Source: Shewanella halifaxensis HAW-EB4 | GTDB lineage: Bacteria; Pseudomonadota; Gammaproteobacteria; Enterobacterales; Shewanellaceae | Direction: 5' to 3' | DNA: 64,000 nucleotides | NCBI RefSeq assembly: GCF_000019185.1 | Contig: NC_010334.1 | Location: forward strand, 4,774,001 to 4,838,000 | In this document: piece after piece, positions 1 to 9,285 of the stretch | Position numbering within the stretch: position 1 is the first letter of the stretch | Layout of the letters: every line of letters starts with the position of its first letter | Notes under the pieces: model-generated | Told to the model about the DNA's origin: nothing | The model's input: the letters and a program-made list of their open reading frames with translations, nothing else | Databases searched by the model: none | Program-made: the position numbers and the translations under genes

Positions 1-2831
1 AAGTTGCAGGCCAATCTGGACAGCATAGTGCAGGTAAAAACGTTATAAATATCAAAGGTGGTAAGCTGACCCTAGATAGTGACGGTGAGTACACTTTCAC
101 ACCTAATAAGCACTGGAACGGTGAAGTCCCTGTTATCACTTACACCACTAATACAGGAGCTGAAGCAACACTGACTATTAATGTCACCCCCGTTGATTCA
201 GCGCCAGAGTTTAGATCTGGAACAGATGTTGAGGGCGATGCCGCTAATATAGATGCCTATGACTTTGGTTTTAAACCTGAAGACTCAAATAATGGCACGC
301 TTGTTGGCACTGTCATTGCGGACGATCCTGATAAAAACGATAACCTAACCTATAGCTTTGAGGGTGGGTCGCTTACCAATGGTGTATTCACTATCGATGC
401 CAATTCTGGTGAAATAACCCTAAATCAAGACATCGACGATGCCGATTTAGGTTCATTCTCTCTAGATGTGGTAGTGACTGACTCTACGGGATTAACCGAT
501 ACTGCAACTGTGGCTATAGATCTCACTAACGTAAATGAACCTCCATTAGCGACCGACGATTACTTTGGTGTTGGATTAAACAGCCATTACTACAGCTACA
601 ATGATAGTACTGATGGCGGAAACCTATCATCAGTTTCACAAGTGAGAGACTTCATTAATAGCAATGAAGCTGACGCCACATTCACTGCAACCACACTGAA
701 CTACGCCAAAGGTGGTGGCAACTTAGGAACAGGCACAAGCCTACAAAGCTTCCTAGGGGATGACGCTGCAAGCTTAAGTAATGATCCAGGAAACAGCTCT
801 GACGCCATTTTGCATATGCAAGGCTCAGTACAATTGGATGCTGGAACCTATGGCTTAAAAGTCACCGCCGATGATGGATATTCAGTGCTTATTGATGGTG
901 TCGTTGTGGCTGAAGTATCTCGAAACCAATCTTCAAGCACCCGCGTTCCCGGTGATGACGGACACATCTATTTTGATATTACCGACCCCGGCGCTCACTC
1001 AATTGAAGTTATCTATTGGGATCAAGGCGGGGCATATCAGCTTAATATTGAACTAGGGGTGTTCGATCAAAACAATCAACAAATTGGTGATTACACACCA
1101 CTAGGCGATCAGATCATTGCTAACGGTGTTGTTGTTCTTGAAGATACCCCGTTCACCTTCACGGCTGATTCAATTCTTGCCAATGATACCGACCCAGATG
1201 GTGACATACTGTCAATCATCAGCGTTGGCAATGCTGAGAATGGTACCGTAGAGCTAGATGTAGACGGTAATGTGGTATTCACCCCTGATACTGGCTACAG
1301 CGGCTCCGCGAGCTATGACTACACGGTACAAGATGAGGATGGGTTAACCGACACAGCTACAGTTTACTTCGATGTCACGCCAACTCGAGACTATGGTTTT
1401 GTGGGTGGCACCGACGGTGATAACACTCTACAAGGCACTGAAGATCATGATGTCATTGTCAGTGACACCACAGGCATTCAGATCGTTCAAGGTGAAAACT
1501 ACAATTTCGCCTTTATTCTCGACTCTTCAGGCAGTATGGGTAATGGCGCGGTTAATACAGCAAAGAGTCAATTGATAGAAGTCTTTAAATCTCTACAAGC
1601 TGCCACCTCTGGCATGCACTCTGGAACCGTGAATATTGCTGTCATTGACTTTAGCACATCAGCGATTACGAGTATCTCTGTCAATATTCAAGACCTAGAT
1701 ATTGATGCACTAATTAACAACAGCAATGATGCTTGGAAAGCAATAACTAGTGGTGGCCGTACCGATTATATTGACGCATTTGATGCCGCAGCAGACTGGT
1801 TTAATAGTAGTTTAGTGACAAACAATGCTGGTAATAACCTCACCTACTTCATCACCGATGGTAAACACAACGAAGGTGGCGATACCAATGCAGCATTTGA
1901 TGTGTTGGCTGGTTTGTCTGACGTCGAAGCAGTGGGTATTAAAACCAGCATCGATGTTGATGACATAATCCCTTATGACACTGATGGTGTCGTTAAGGCA
2001 AAAGTCAGCGTAGGCAATTTAGCCAGCGTCATCCTCGGCTCCGAGCAACAACTTATTCAAGGTGATGACAAGGTCAATGCTGGAGAAGGTAACGATATTA
2101 TCTTTGGCGACCTAGTTTCATTTGATGGTATTGATGGCCAAGGCTTTAGCGCGCTACAAGCCTTTGTAGCACAAGAGACAAATCAACAGCCGACAAATGT
2201 CACTGTGCAAGATATACATGAGTTCATCTCCAGTAACACTCACCTATTTGGCGAGAGTAATACTGATGATGGAGCCGATACCTTAGAGGGCGGTGAAGGT
2301 AACGACATCCTATTTGGCCAAGGTGGTAACGATGAGTTAATCGGTGGTCTGGGCGCCGATACTTTAATTGGTGGCCTAGGTGACGATAAACTTACAGGTA
2401 ATGAGGGAGCAGATACATTCGTATGGGACAGAAACTCTATCGATAATTCAGATCCCACTGACCGCAATACAGACCATATTACCGACTTTAACATGGCAGA
2501 AGATAAGCTAGATTTAAGCGATATCTTGCAAGGCGATACAGTATCTGAACTCGCTCAACATCTAAGCTTTACTGATGAAAATGGTTCAACCAGCATCAAT
2601 ATTGATACAGACGGCAATGGCAGTTTTGACCAACATATTGTACTCGATGGTGTCGATCTAATCGGTCAATTCGGTAGTGATGAGGCCGATATTATATCAG
2701 GTCTATTAGGTAGTAACGGAGAGGGACCACTCATCGTCAGTACCTCAACAGGAGATCCTGTAACTCAGGCGGTTAATGGCCCTGATCCGTTGGAGGAACA
2801 ATTAAGTCCAAATGGGTTTGTGATGCTATAG
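1..2831 (+). CDS. bpfA: RTX/LapA-type giant biofilm adhesin, C-terminal part (5' truncated by window)
   Basis: The reading frame is open from the first base (codons begin at base 3), so the gene starts outside the window. Visible modules in order: a cadherin-like repeat (about 300-545), a PA14-like domain (about 565-1065), a cadherin/Ig-like repeat rich in DxDGD motifs (about 1130-1380), a von Willebrand A domain with a DSSGS MIDAS motif near 1520, glycine-rich calcium-binding RTX nonapeptides (about 2062-2110 and 2282-2400), and a non-repetitive C-terminus typical of type I secretion signals. Known family: LapA/BpfA adhesins are exported by the transporter encoded just downstream and held at the cell surface to drive biofilm formation. 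The N-terminal retention module and the LapG cleavage site lie outside the window. The bpfA name rests on the following operon order. Confidence 0.9.
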   Translation, partial: VAGQSGQHSAGKNVINIKGGKLTLDSDGEYTFTPNKHWNGEVPVITYTTNTGAEATLTINVTPVDSAPEFRSGTDVEGDAANIDAYDFGFKPEDSNNGTLVGTVIADDPDKNDNLTYSFEGGSLTNGVFTIDANSGEITLNQDIDDADLGSFSLDVVVTDSTGLTDTATVAIDLTNVNEPPLATDDYFGVGLNSHYYSYNDSTDGGNLSSVSQVRDFINSNEADATFTATTLNYAKGGGNLGTGTSLQSFLGDDAASLSNDPGNSSDAILHMQGSVQLDAGTYGLKVTADDGYSVLIDGVVVAEVSRNQSSSTRVPGDDGHIYFDITDPGAHSIEVIYWDQGGAYQLNIELGVFDQNNQQIGDYTPLGDQIIANGVVVLEDTPFTFTADSILANDTDPDGDILSIISVGNAENGTVELDVDGNVVFTPDTGYSGSASYDYTVQDEDGLTDTATVYFDVTPTRDYGFVGGTDGDNTLQGTEDHDVIVSDTTGIQIVQGENYNFAFILDSSGSMGNGAVNTAKSQLIEVFKSLQAATSGMHSGTVNIAVIDFSTSAITSISVNIQDLDIDALINNSNDAWKAITSGGRTDYIDAFDAAADWFNSSLVTNNAGNNLTYFITDGKHNEGGDTNAAFDVLAGLSDVEAVGIKTSIDVDDIIPYDTDGVVKAKVSVGNLASVILGSEQQLIQGDDKVNAGEGNDIIFGDLVSFDGIDGQGFSALQAFVAQETNQQPTNVTVQDIHEFISSNTHLFGESNTDDGADTLEGGEGNDILFGQGGNDELIGGLGADTLIGGLGDDKLTGNEGADTFVWDRNSIDNSDPTDRNTDHITDFNMAEDKLDLSDILQGDTVSELAQHLSFTDENGSTSINIDTDGNGSFDQHIVLDGVDLIGQFGSDEADIISGLLGSNGEGPLIVSTSTGDPVTQAVNGPDPLEEQLSPNGFVML

Positions 2832-2843
2832 CAAGAGAAGCAC

Positions 2844-2875
2844 CATAGTGACCTGTGGCAAAACAGGTCACTATG
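2844..2875 (+). other. Intercistronic hairpin between adhesin and transporter genes
   Basis: A perfect 13-bp inverted repeat (CATAGTGACCTGT and its complement) with a 6-base GGCAAA loop lies 12 bases after the adhesin stop codon. No T-run follows, so it is probably not a classical terminator. I infer an mRNA-stabilising or partial-attenuation hairpin that sets different expression of the adhesin and the export genes. Confidence 0.55.
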
Positions 2876-2943
2876 TTCGATACTTCTAATAATAAATATA
2901 AATAATAATTAAAATAATTAAATCTTAAGGATAAGTCGAAAAG

Positions 2944-5121
2944 GTGTCTGCTTCAGATTCTAGGAATGCTGAGCAGTGGACGATTTCAGCCTCTCAACGG
3001 GTGATGGTCGATCCTCTGCTAGACAGTTTAGTGTTACTCACCGAGCACTTCGGTAGCCCATGCTCCAGCGACTCGCTAGCGGCAGGCTTGCCTATGCAAG
3101 GGCACGTATTAACACCAGAATTATTGCCTCAAGCTGCTAGTCGCGCCGGACTTGCGGCTAAGTTGTCACGCAAGGGATTAAACGAAATATCTCCAATTCT
3201 GCTCCCCTGTATTCTGCTTTTAAAAGATAAAAAAGCCTGCCTGCTGCGTGAACTTGATATTGAGCAAGATAAAGCCGTTATTCAACTACCTGAAACTGGC
3301 GGCGAAGAAACCCTTTCGATTGAAGAGCTCGAAGCACTCTATGTGGGCTACCTATTCTTAGTTAAGCAAGAATATCGTGGTGACATGGGCTTAGATATCC
3401 ACCTTCACGAGAATAAGTCCCACTGGCTACTGCAGACCATTAAAGACTCGGCGCCAATCTACCGAGACGCCCTTATAGCCTCGGTGCTAGTAAACTTATT
3501 TGCCTTGGTTTCTCCACTCTTTATCATGAACGTATACGATAAAGTCGTACCCAATCTGGCATTTGATTCTTTATGGGTACTTGCCATAGGTGCTGGTATC
3601 GCCTACATATTCGACCTAATAATGCGCCAGCTTCGAAGCTACCTTATCGATGTGGCAGGCAAGAAGGTCGACATCATTGTCTCATCTCGGCTATTTGCTA
3701 AGGCCATCGGCATTCCACTAGAAAAACGTTCTCCTAGCGTGGGCGGCATGGCTAAGCAACTTGGTGAGTTTGATAGCATTCGCGATATTCTCACCTCTGC
3801 AACCATAACCACGTTAGTTGATCTGCCCTTCGCCCTCTTCTTCCTAACGATTATCTATATTGTCGCTGGCGACCTCGCGGTTATCCCGCTTATCGGTAGC
3901 TTCATCATTATAGGTTACACCTTGATCATGCAGCCAAAGCTCAAGGCCGCAATTGACGAGAGTAATAAGTTTTCAGGCCTTAAACACGGCCACTTAATCG
4001 AATCGTTAGCGTCTATTGAATCAATCAAGTCCAGTGGCGCCGAAGGTCTAGTGCAAAAGAGCTGGCAACAGATGATTGGCCATACCGCCAACTGGCAACT
4101 GAAGTGCAAAAAAATCACCACATCCGTCACCAATGTGGCGACATTTGTAGTGCAAACGTCAGTCATTTTTGTGGTTATTTTGGGTGTTTACCGCGTATCT
4201 GAGAATGAAATTTCTATGGGTGGCATTATTGCCGCGGTGATTTTATCTAGCCGAGCGATTTCTCCTATGGCGCAACTTGCAGGCTTGATGACCCGTGGTA
4301 ATCAAACTGCGAGCGCCCTGCGTCAACTCGATGAGCTGATGACCCAAGAAGATGAGTTTGAAAACAAGGGCCATCTCGTTAGCCGTCAACGCTTATTAGG
4401 CCAGATCACCGCCCATCATATTGGCTTTAACTATCCAGGATCTGAGCGTCCCGTGCTGCACCCTCTGTCACTGAACATCGCTCCCGGTGAGCGAGTGGCC
4501 ATTATCGGTCGCAATGGCTCAGGTAAGAGTACCCTAGCAAAACTTTTAGTTGGCCTATTTCAGCCCACCAAAGGCAGTTTAACCTACGATGGTATCGATT
4601 CGGCTCAGATCCACCCAAGTGATTTAAGGCGAAACTTCGGTTATCTACCGCAAGATATCACCCTGTTTCACGGTACGATACGCGACAATATTTTGTTTGG
4701 CACTCGTCAAGTTACCGAGCATCAACTGATCCGTGCGGTGCAACTCTCCGGTGTGAATTTATTTACCAATTTAGAAGCCGAAGGCTTAGATCAGCAGGTT
4801 GGTGAAGGCGGACGCGAGCTTTCCCGCGGTCAACGACAAACCATCGCTCTCGCCCGTGCGACACTAAATGATCCTCCAGTATTATTAATGGACGAGCCTA
4901 CTGCAAGTCTCGATGCGCGCGCAGAAAAGCAGTTTATCCATGCTATGCATAATGTCAGTAAAGACAGAACCCTACTGCTCATCACTCATAAGATGCACCT
5001 ACTCAATCTTGTCGATCGTATCATTGTCCTTGATCGTGGTCATATTGTTGCCGATGGCCCGAAAGCTGAAGTACTCAAGAAGCTAAATGATGGTTTATTA
5101 GCGGGAGCAGCTAAAAAATGA
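2944..5121 (+). CDS. rtxB: Type I secretion ABC transporter (LapB/RtxB-like)
   Basis: 725 aa. An N-terminal C39-peptidase-like domain (about residues 15-140) has no recognisable catalytic Cys-His arrangement, as in transporters of RTX adhesins. A six-helix membrane domain follows (about 160-430), then an ATPase with Walker A GRNGSGKST near residue 522, signature LSRGQRQ near 626, Walker B VLLMDEP near 645 and a switch His in ITHKM. Role: the inner-membrane motor that exports the upstream adhesin. GTG start, with AAGGAT upstream. The stop overlaps the next start by four bases (ATGA), which indicates translational coupling. Confidence 0.93.
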   Translation: MSASDSRNAEQWTISASQRVMVDPLLDSLVLLTEHFGSPCSSDSLAAGLPMQGHVLTPELLPQAASRAGLAAKLSRKGLNEISPILLPCILLLKDKKACLLRELDIEQDKAVIQLPETGGEETLSIEELEALYVGYLFLVKQEYRGDMGLDIHLHENKSHWLLQTIKDSAPIYRDALIASVLVNLFALVSPLFIMNVYDKVVPNLAFDSLWVLAIGAGIAYIFDLIMRQLRSYLIDVAGKKVDIIVSSRLFAKAIGIPLEKRSPSVGGMAKQLGEFDSIRDILTSATITTLVDLPFALFFLTIIYIVAGDLAVIPLIGSFIIIGYTLIMQPKLKAAIDESNKFSGLKHGHLIESLASIESIKSSGAEGLVQKSWQQMIGHTANWQLKCKKITTSVTNVATFVVQTSVIFVVILGVYRVSENEISMGGIIAAVILSSRAISPMAQLAGLMTRGNQTASALRQLDELMTQEDEFENKGHLVSRQRLLGQITAHHIGFNYPGSERPVLHPLSLNIAPGERVAIIGRNGSGKSTLAKLLVGLFQPTKGSLTYDGIDSAQIHPSDLRRNFGYLPQDITLFHGTIRDNILFGTRQVTEHQLIRAVQLSGVNLFTNLEAEGLDQQVGEGGRELSRGQRQTIALARATLNDPPVLLMDEPTASLDARAEKQFIHAMHNVSKDRTLLLITHKMHLLNLVDRIIVLDRGHIVADGPKAEVLKKLNDGLLAGAAKK

Positions 5122-6500
5122 GTAAACACTTAACCACGCATGAATTAGAGATGGTCGATGACGTCTACGGCGCAATGATGACCGATGCCCCTGCCAGCCA
5201 TCGATTAACCATTTGGGCATTAACGGCACTCATCATAACCTTTTTGCTTTGGGCCTATTTCGCAGAGTTAGATCAAGTTACCACAGGCATGGGCAAGGTC
5301 ATCCCCTCCTCTCAAGTGCAAGTCATCCAGAGTTTAGATGGCGGAGTCTTACAAGAGATGTACGTCCAAGAAGGATTAATTGTCACTAAGGGGCAGCCTC
5401 TGGTTCGCATCGATGCAACCCGCTTCCAATCAGACTTTGCTCAGCAAGAGCAAGAGGTTAATAGTCTATCGGCAAATGTGATCCGCTTAAATGCAGAGCT
5501 CAACAGTATCACAATCTCTGCCATCACTAACGACTGGCGCGAGCAGGTGAAAATCTCTCCTCAGGCATTGATATTTCCATCAAGCTTAGAAGACAGCGAA
5601 CCTGAACTGACCAGTCGTCAGCGTGAGGAGTATGTTGGTCGTCTCGACAACCTGAGCAATCAACTCGAAATCCAAGCAAGGCAAATTCAACAACGTAACC
5701 AAGAGATCCAAGAACTTGCCTCAAAAATCAGAACACTCACAACCAGCTTCCAACTGGTATCACGAGAACTTGAACTTACTCGACCATTAGCAGATAAAGG
5801 CATCGTCCCCGAGGTCGAGTTACTCAAGCTGCAGCGCGTGGTCAACGATATTCAAGGCGAGCTAGCTTCGCTGCGCTTATTGCGCCCAAAAGTTAAGTCC
5901 ACCATGGATGAAGCCATCCTTAAAAGGCGCGAGTCAGTGCTTATTTATGCGGCCGATACCCGTGCCCAGCTTAACGAGATGCAAACTAAACTTTCACGCA
6001 TGAATGAGGCGCAAGTCGGCGCCCAAGATAAAGTCAGCAAGGCTGAAATTGTGTCTCCGGTTAACGGCACAGTCAAAACCGTCCATATCAATACTCTTGG
6101 AGGCGTGGTACAGCCCGGTGTCGACATTATCGAAATCGTGCCATCTGAAGACAAACTATTGATTGAAACCAAAATTGTTCCAAAAGACATCGCTTTTTTG
6201 CACCCAGGTTTACCTGCGGTAGTCAAAGTCACCGCCTATGATTTTACTCGCTATGGTGGTTTAAATGGCGTAGTGGAGCACATCAGTGCAGATACCACCC
6301 AAGATGAAGAAGGGAACAGCTTCTACATTGTAAAAGTTAGAACCGAGTTCTCCAGCTTAACAAAAGACGACGGTACAGAAATGCCCATCATCCCCGGGAT
6401 GCTTACATCAGTAGATGTGATTACTGGGCAAAGATCCGTTTTAGAGTACATACTTAATCCAATATTACGGGCTAAAGACACGGCGCTCAGGGAGCGTTAA
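5118..6500 (+). CDS. HlyD-family membrane fusion protein of the adhesin secretion system (LapC-like)
   Basis: 460 aa with one N-terminal transmembrane helix (about residues 28-48), a biotinyl-lipoyl-like segment (GKVIPSSQVQVIQSLDGG), a long coiled coil (about 110-300) and a C-terminal beta-barrel with the second lipoyl half (VSPVNGTVKTV). This is the usual architecture of HlyD/LapC periplasmic adaptors that link the ABC transporter to the TolC-like channel. It overlaps the transporter stop by four bases and is followed 33 bases later by the outer-membrane component. Confidence 0.92.
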   Translation: MSKHLTTHELEMVDDVYGAMMTDAPASHRLTIWALTALIITFLLWAYFAELDQVTTGMGKVIPSSQVQVIQSLDGGVLQEMYVQEGLIVTKGQPLVRIDATRFQSDFAQQEQEVNSLSANVIRLNAELNSITISAITNDWREQVKISPQALIFPSSLEDSEPELTSRQREEYVGRLDNLSNQLEIQARQIQQRNQEIQELASKIRTLTTSFQLVSRELELTRPLADKGIVPEVELLKLQRVVNDIQGELASLRLLRPKVKSTMDEAILKRRESVLIYAADTRAQLNEMQTKLSRMNEAQVGAQDKVSKAEIVSPVNGTVKTVHINTLGGVVQPGVDIIEIVPSEDKLLIETKIVPKDIAFLHPGLPAVVKVTAYDFTRYGGLNGVVEHISADTTQDEEGNSFYIVKVRTEFSSLTKDDGTEMPIIPGMLTSVDVITGQRSVLEYILNPILRAKDTALRER

Positions 6501-6533
6501 GCCCGATATAAAAACGACCAGGAGGGGTTATAC

Positions 6534-7949
6534 ATGGATAACAGCACAGTACGGCAGCTAAAGCGCAGTGCACTCGCACTTGCTGTCAGCGCGCTGATAA
6601 TACCAGCATCGGCTTACAGCCAAACGCTTGAACAGGCAGTAGCACATACACTGGACACAAATCCAGAGATAAAGATTGCATTTAACCGCTTTAAAGCGCG
6701 TGAAGAGCAGGTCAATCAAGCGGTCGCAGGTTACATGCCAACGCTTGATATTAGTGCTGGTTACGGTTGGGAACAAACCAACAGCACCTCGACTCGTCGG
6801 CGCGCTGGCCAAGGTGATGTAAACAATGACGGCGTTATTGAGCTTGAACGCGGTGAAGCGGGCTTTAGCATCAAGCAGATGTTATTCGATGGTTTCTACA
6901 CTAGCAGTGAAGTCGATAGATATAGCTTCGAAGCTAGCGCCGAGCAATGGGCGCTATTCGCCGCCGCCGAAGATATGGCCTTAGATGTTGCAAAAGTCTA
7001 TATCAACTATATTCGTAGCGAGCAAGTGCTGACTTTGGCAGAGAAAAATCTGCAAAGCCATAAAGATATCTATGAACAAATTAAGCAACGTACCGATTCA
7101 GGCTTAGGCTCTACAGCCGACCTATCTCAAGTTACTGGTCGCTTAGCGCGCGCTAACGCTAACGTTATCTCTGCACGTAACAATTTTTACGATGCTAAAT
7201 CTCAGTTTGTTCGTATCGTTGAGCAGCAACCTGAAGACATGATAGTGCCAGTACCTGATGCCGATATGCTACCAGCAGATCTTAGCACCAGCATTATGAT
7301 GGCCCAAGATAACCATCCCATTCTGAAATCTGCCGCTAGCGATATTAACGCCGCAGAGAATGAAAAAGACTCTGCCCAATCAAACTACTATCCTAAGCTC
7401 TCACTCGATCTAGAGGGTAATTGGAATAACAATATGGACGGTGAAGACGGTTATTCAATCTTGCCCAGCAATAGCGTAGGCGGCCATAACAATGACCTCG
7501 TCGCTATGGTGCGTTTGAAGTACAACCTATTCGCCGGTGGCCGCGATCTCGCGCGCGAAAAAGAAGCTGCCTATAAAGTGGGTGAAGCTAAAGAGATCCG
7601 CCAACGCGCTCACAGGCAGGTGGTTGAAGGTGTCAACTTAGCTTGGAATGCCTACGAGCTACTCACTCCACAAAAGATGTATATCCGAGAACATGTTATT
7701 GCAGCCAAAGACACCCAAGTGGCCTATAGCCAGCAATTTAACTTAGGTCAGCGTAGCTTATTGGATCTGCTCGATACAGAGAATGAGCTTTTTGAAGCCA
7801 GAAAAGACTATTTAGCATCTGAGTATGATGAAATCATTGCCCAATACCGCGTGTTAAATGCCACCGGTCAGTTACTCAACTCATTGCGCGTGACCAGACC
7901 CGATGTCTGGCAAGGTGAAAGAGACTACGAAGGAGGAGTCCCACAATGA
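6534..7949 (+). CDS. aggA: TolC-family outer membrane efflux protein (AggA/LapE-like)
   Basis: 471 aa, starting with a signal peptide (LALAVSALIIPASAYS, cleavage near residue 30), then two TolC-type repeats of coiled-coil helices and beta-strands. Typical elements include QTLEQAVAHTLDTNPEI at the mature N-terminus and the FNLGQRSLLDLLDTENELF segment near the end. Role: outer-membrane tunnel for adhesin export. In Shewanella the homologue in this position is called AggA. A strong AGGAGGGG ribosome-binding site precedes the ATG, and the stop overlaps the next gene by four bases. Confidence 0.93.
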   Translation: MDNSTVRQLKRSALALAVSALIIPASAYSQTLEQAVAHTLDTNPEIKIAFNRFKAREEQVNQAVAGYMPTLDISAGYGWEQTNSTSTRRRAGQGDVNNDGVIELERGEAGFSIKQMLFDGFYTSSEVDRYSFEASAEQWALFAAAEDMALDVAKVYINYIRSEQVLTLAEKNLQSHKDIYEQIKQRTDSGLGSTADLSQVTGRLARANANVISARNNFYDAKSQFVRIVEQQPEDMIVPVPDADMLPADLSTSIMMAQDNHPILKSAASDINAAENEKDSAQSNYYPKLSLDLEGNWNNNMDGEDGYSILPSNSVGGHNNDLVAMVRLKYNLFAGGRDLAREKEAAYKVGEAKEIRQRAHRQVVEGVNLAWNAYELLTPQKMYIREHVIAAKDTQVAYSQQFNLGQRSLLDLLDTENELFEARKDYLASEYDEIIAQYRVLNATGQLLNSLRVTRPDVWQGERDYEGGVPQ

Positions 7950-8551
7950 AGACCATGATATTTCTATTAAGTCTCGCTATTCTTGGTGGCTGCTCAATGC
8001 GTGACATTACCACTATGGATCAACCTACTACGCAAGTTAACGACCTTAGTGATATCGATCATGATGGTGTTATCGTTGCCAGAGAGCGCTGCACAGAAAC
8101 GACACTAGGTGCAACGATTGATAATTATGGTTGCGGTAAGATCAAGCCGATCAATGAGCGTCAGGAGCTTAAAGTCCTATTTGCCAACGACTCTTACTAT
8201 ATCGATCCTCAGTATTATCCGCAGGTAGAAGTTATCGCAACCTTTATGCGCGATTACCCAAACACCCAAGCCGTGATTGAGGGCCATTGTAGTAAGACTG
8301 GTAGCCATGAGCATAACCAAGTGTTATCTCAAAACCGTGCTAATGCAGTGAGTTCTTTACTTGCCGAACGCTTTGGTATTGATTCTGATAGGCTTAGTGC
8401 AGTAGGTTATAGCTTTGATCGTCCAGTCGATCCGACTCATACCAGAGCAGCGCACAAGGTAAACCGTCGAGTTATCGCCGAACTTACGGGTGATGACACC
8501 ACAGCTGACATGAAATGGCACATCTATACGGTAGACGAAGAAGTTAACTAG
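7946..8551 (+). CDS. OmpA-family lipoprotein of the bpf operon
   Basis: 201 aa. The N-terminus carries a lipoprotein signal with lipobox LGGC (Cys16). The C-terminal half is an OmpA-like peptidoglycan-binding domain (about 85-185) with YYIDPQYYPQVEVIA, a VIEGHCSKTGS variant of the usual GHTD motif, and the NRRV ending. Probable role: tether of the secretion/adhesin complex to peptidoglycan. The ATG overlaps the TolC-like gene stop, so the two are translationally coupled. A short segment (DIDHDGVIVARERC) resembles a thrombospondin-type-3 calcium motif. Confidence 0.88.
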   Translation: MKTMIFLLSLAILGGCSMRDITTMDQPTTQVNDLSDIDHDGVIVARERCTETTLGATIDNYGCGKIKPINERQELKVLFANDSYYIDPQYYPQVEVIATFMRDYPNTQAVIEGHCSKTGSHEHNQVLSQNRANAVSSLLAERFGIDSDRLSAVGYSFDRPVDPTHTRAAHKVNRRVIAELTGDDTTADMKWHIYTVDEEVN

Positions 8552-8569
8552 CAGTAATAACGGAGCACC

Positions 8570-9277
8570 ATGGTTGGCAGGCTTTATCAATTTAAAAGAA
8601 TACGAAAAGTCTGCCAATTCAAGTTGACGGTATTGGCCCTGTCCGTCTCTTGCCTTTATGCTGCACCAGTTCAAAAGTTAGATGCTGTCCATATAACCCA
8701 AACCATTGAATCGCAATATGGCGAACGTGCGGGTAAAAGGATTAGGGCCTGGTTTAAGATTTTAGATGAAGCAAAGGATTTGCAAGATAGCGATAAAATA
8801 TTGAAGGTGAATAACTTTTTCAACCTCTTTCATTTTGTCGACGATATGAAACTTTGGGGAAATAAGAATTATTGGGCAACGCCCATGGAGTTTATTGGAG
8901 TCAGCGGTGGTGACTGTGAGGATTTCTCAATCGCCAAGTATTTTACCCTGCTTCAGCTCGGTGTTTCTGAAGATAAGTTACGCATTACTATGGTTAAAGC
9001 AACCAGCGTAAATCAGTATCATATGGTACTGGCCTATTATGAAACGCCCTCTTCAATCCCCCTCGTTTTAGACAATCTTGATAAACAAATTAAACCCGCG
9101 ACTCAAAGAAAAGATCTGTTGCCTGTCTATAGTTTTAACGGTCGGCAGCTATGGCTAAACAAAGAAAAAGGACGAGGTGTTCTAGCAGGTTCCTCATCTA
9201 AACTTGCGAAATGGAACGACCTAAAACATCGCTTGGGTGTAGAGCGACTTAACCAACCCAAGATAAAACTGGAGTAG
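8570..9277 (+). CDS. bpfG: LapG-type periplasmic cysteine protease (BTLCP family)
   Basis: 235 aa with an N-terminal hydrophobic export segment (about 17-31). The bacterial transglutaminase-like cysteine protease triad is visible: Cys116 in GGDCEDF, His151 in NQYHMVL and Asp168 in LVLDNL. Known family role: LapG cuts the N-terminal retention module of LapA-type adhesins and releases them from the cell when c-di-GMP is low. The gene lies directly upstream of its expected inhibitor, the LapD-type receptor. Start ATG at 8570 preceded by CGGAGC; an earlier start is unlikely because the OmpA gene ends 18 bases upstream. Confidence 0.93.
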   Translation: MVGRLYQFKRIRKVCQFKLTVLALSVSCLYAAPVQKLDAVHITQTIESQYGERAGKRIRAWFKILDEAKDLQDSDKILKVNNFFNLFHFVDDMKLWGNKNYWATPMEFIGVSGGDCEDFSIAKYFTLLQLGVSEDKLRITMVKATSVNQYHMVLAYYETPSSIPLVLDNLDKQIKPATQRKDLLPVYSFNGRQLWLNKEKGRGVLAGSSSKLAKWNDLKHRLGVERLNQPKIKLE

Positions 9278-9285
9278 TAAACAAG

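Noticed and set aside
2944..3360. Active C39 peptidase domain in the ABC transporter, which would imply a bacteriocin exporter
   Set aside because: The N-terminal domain has no recognisable catalytic Cys-His arrangement, and the operon encodes an RTX adhesin, so it is a C39-like substrate-binding domain.
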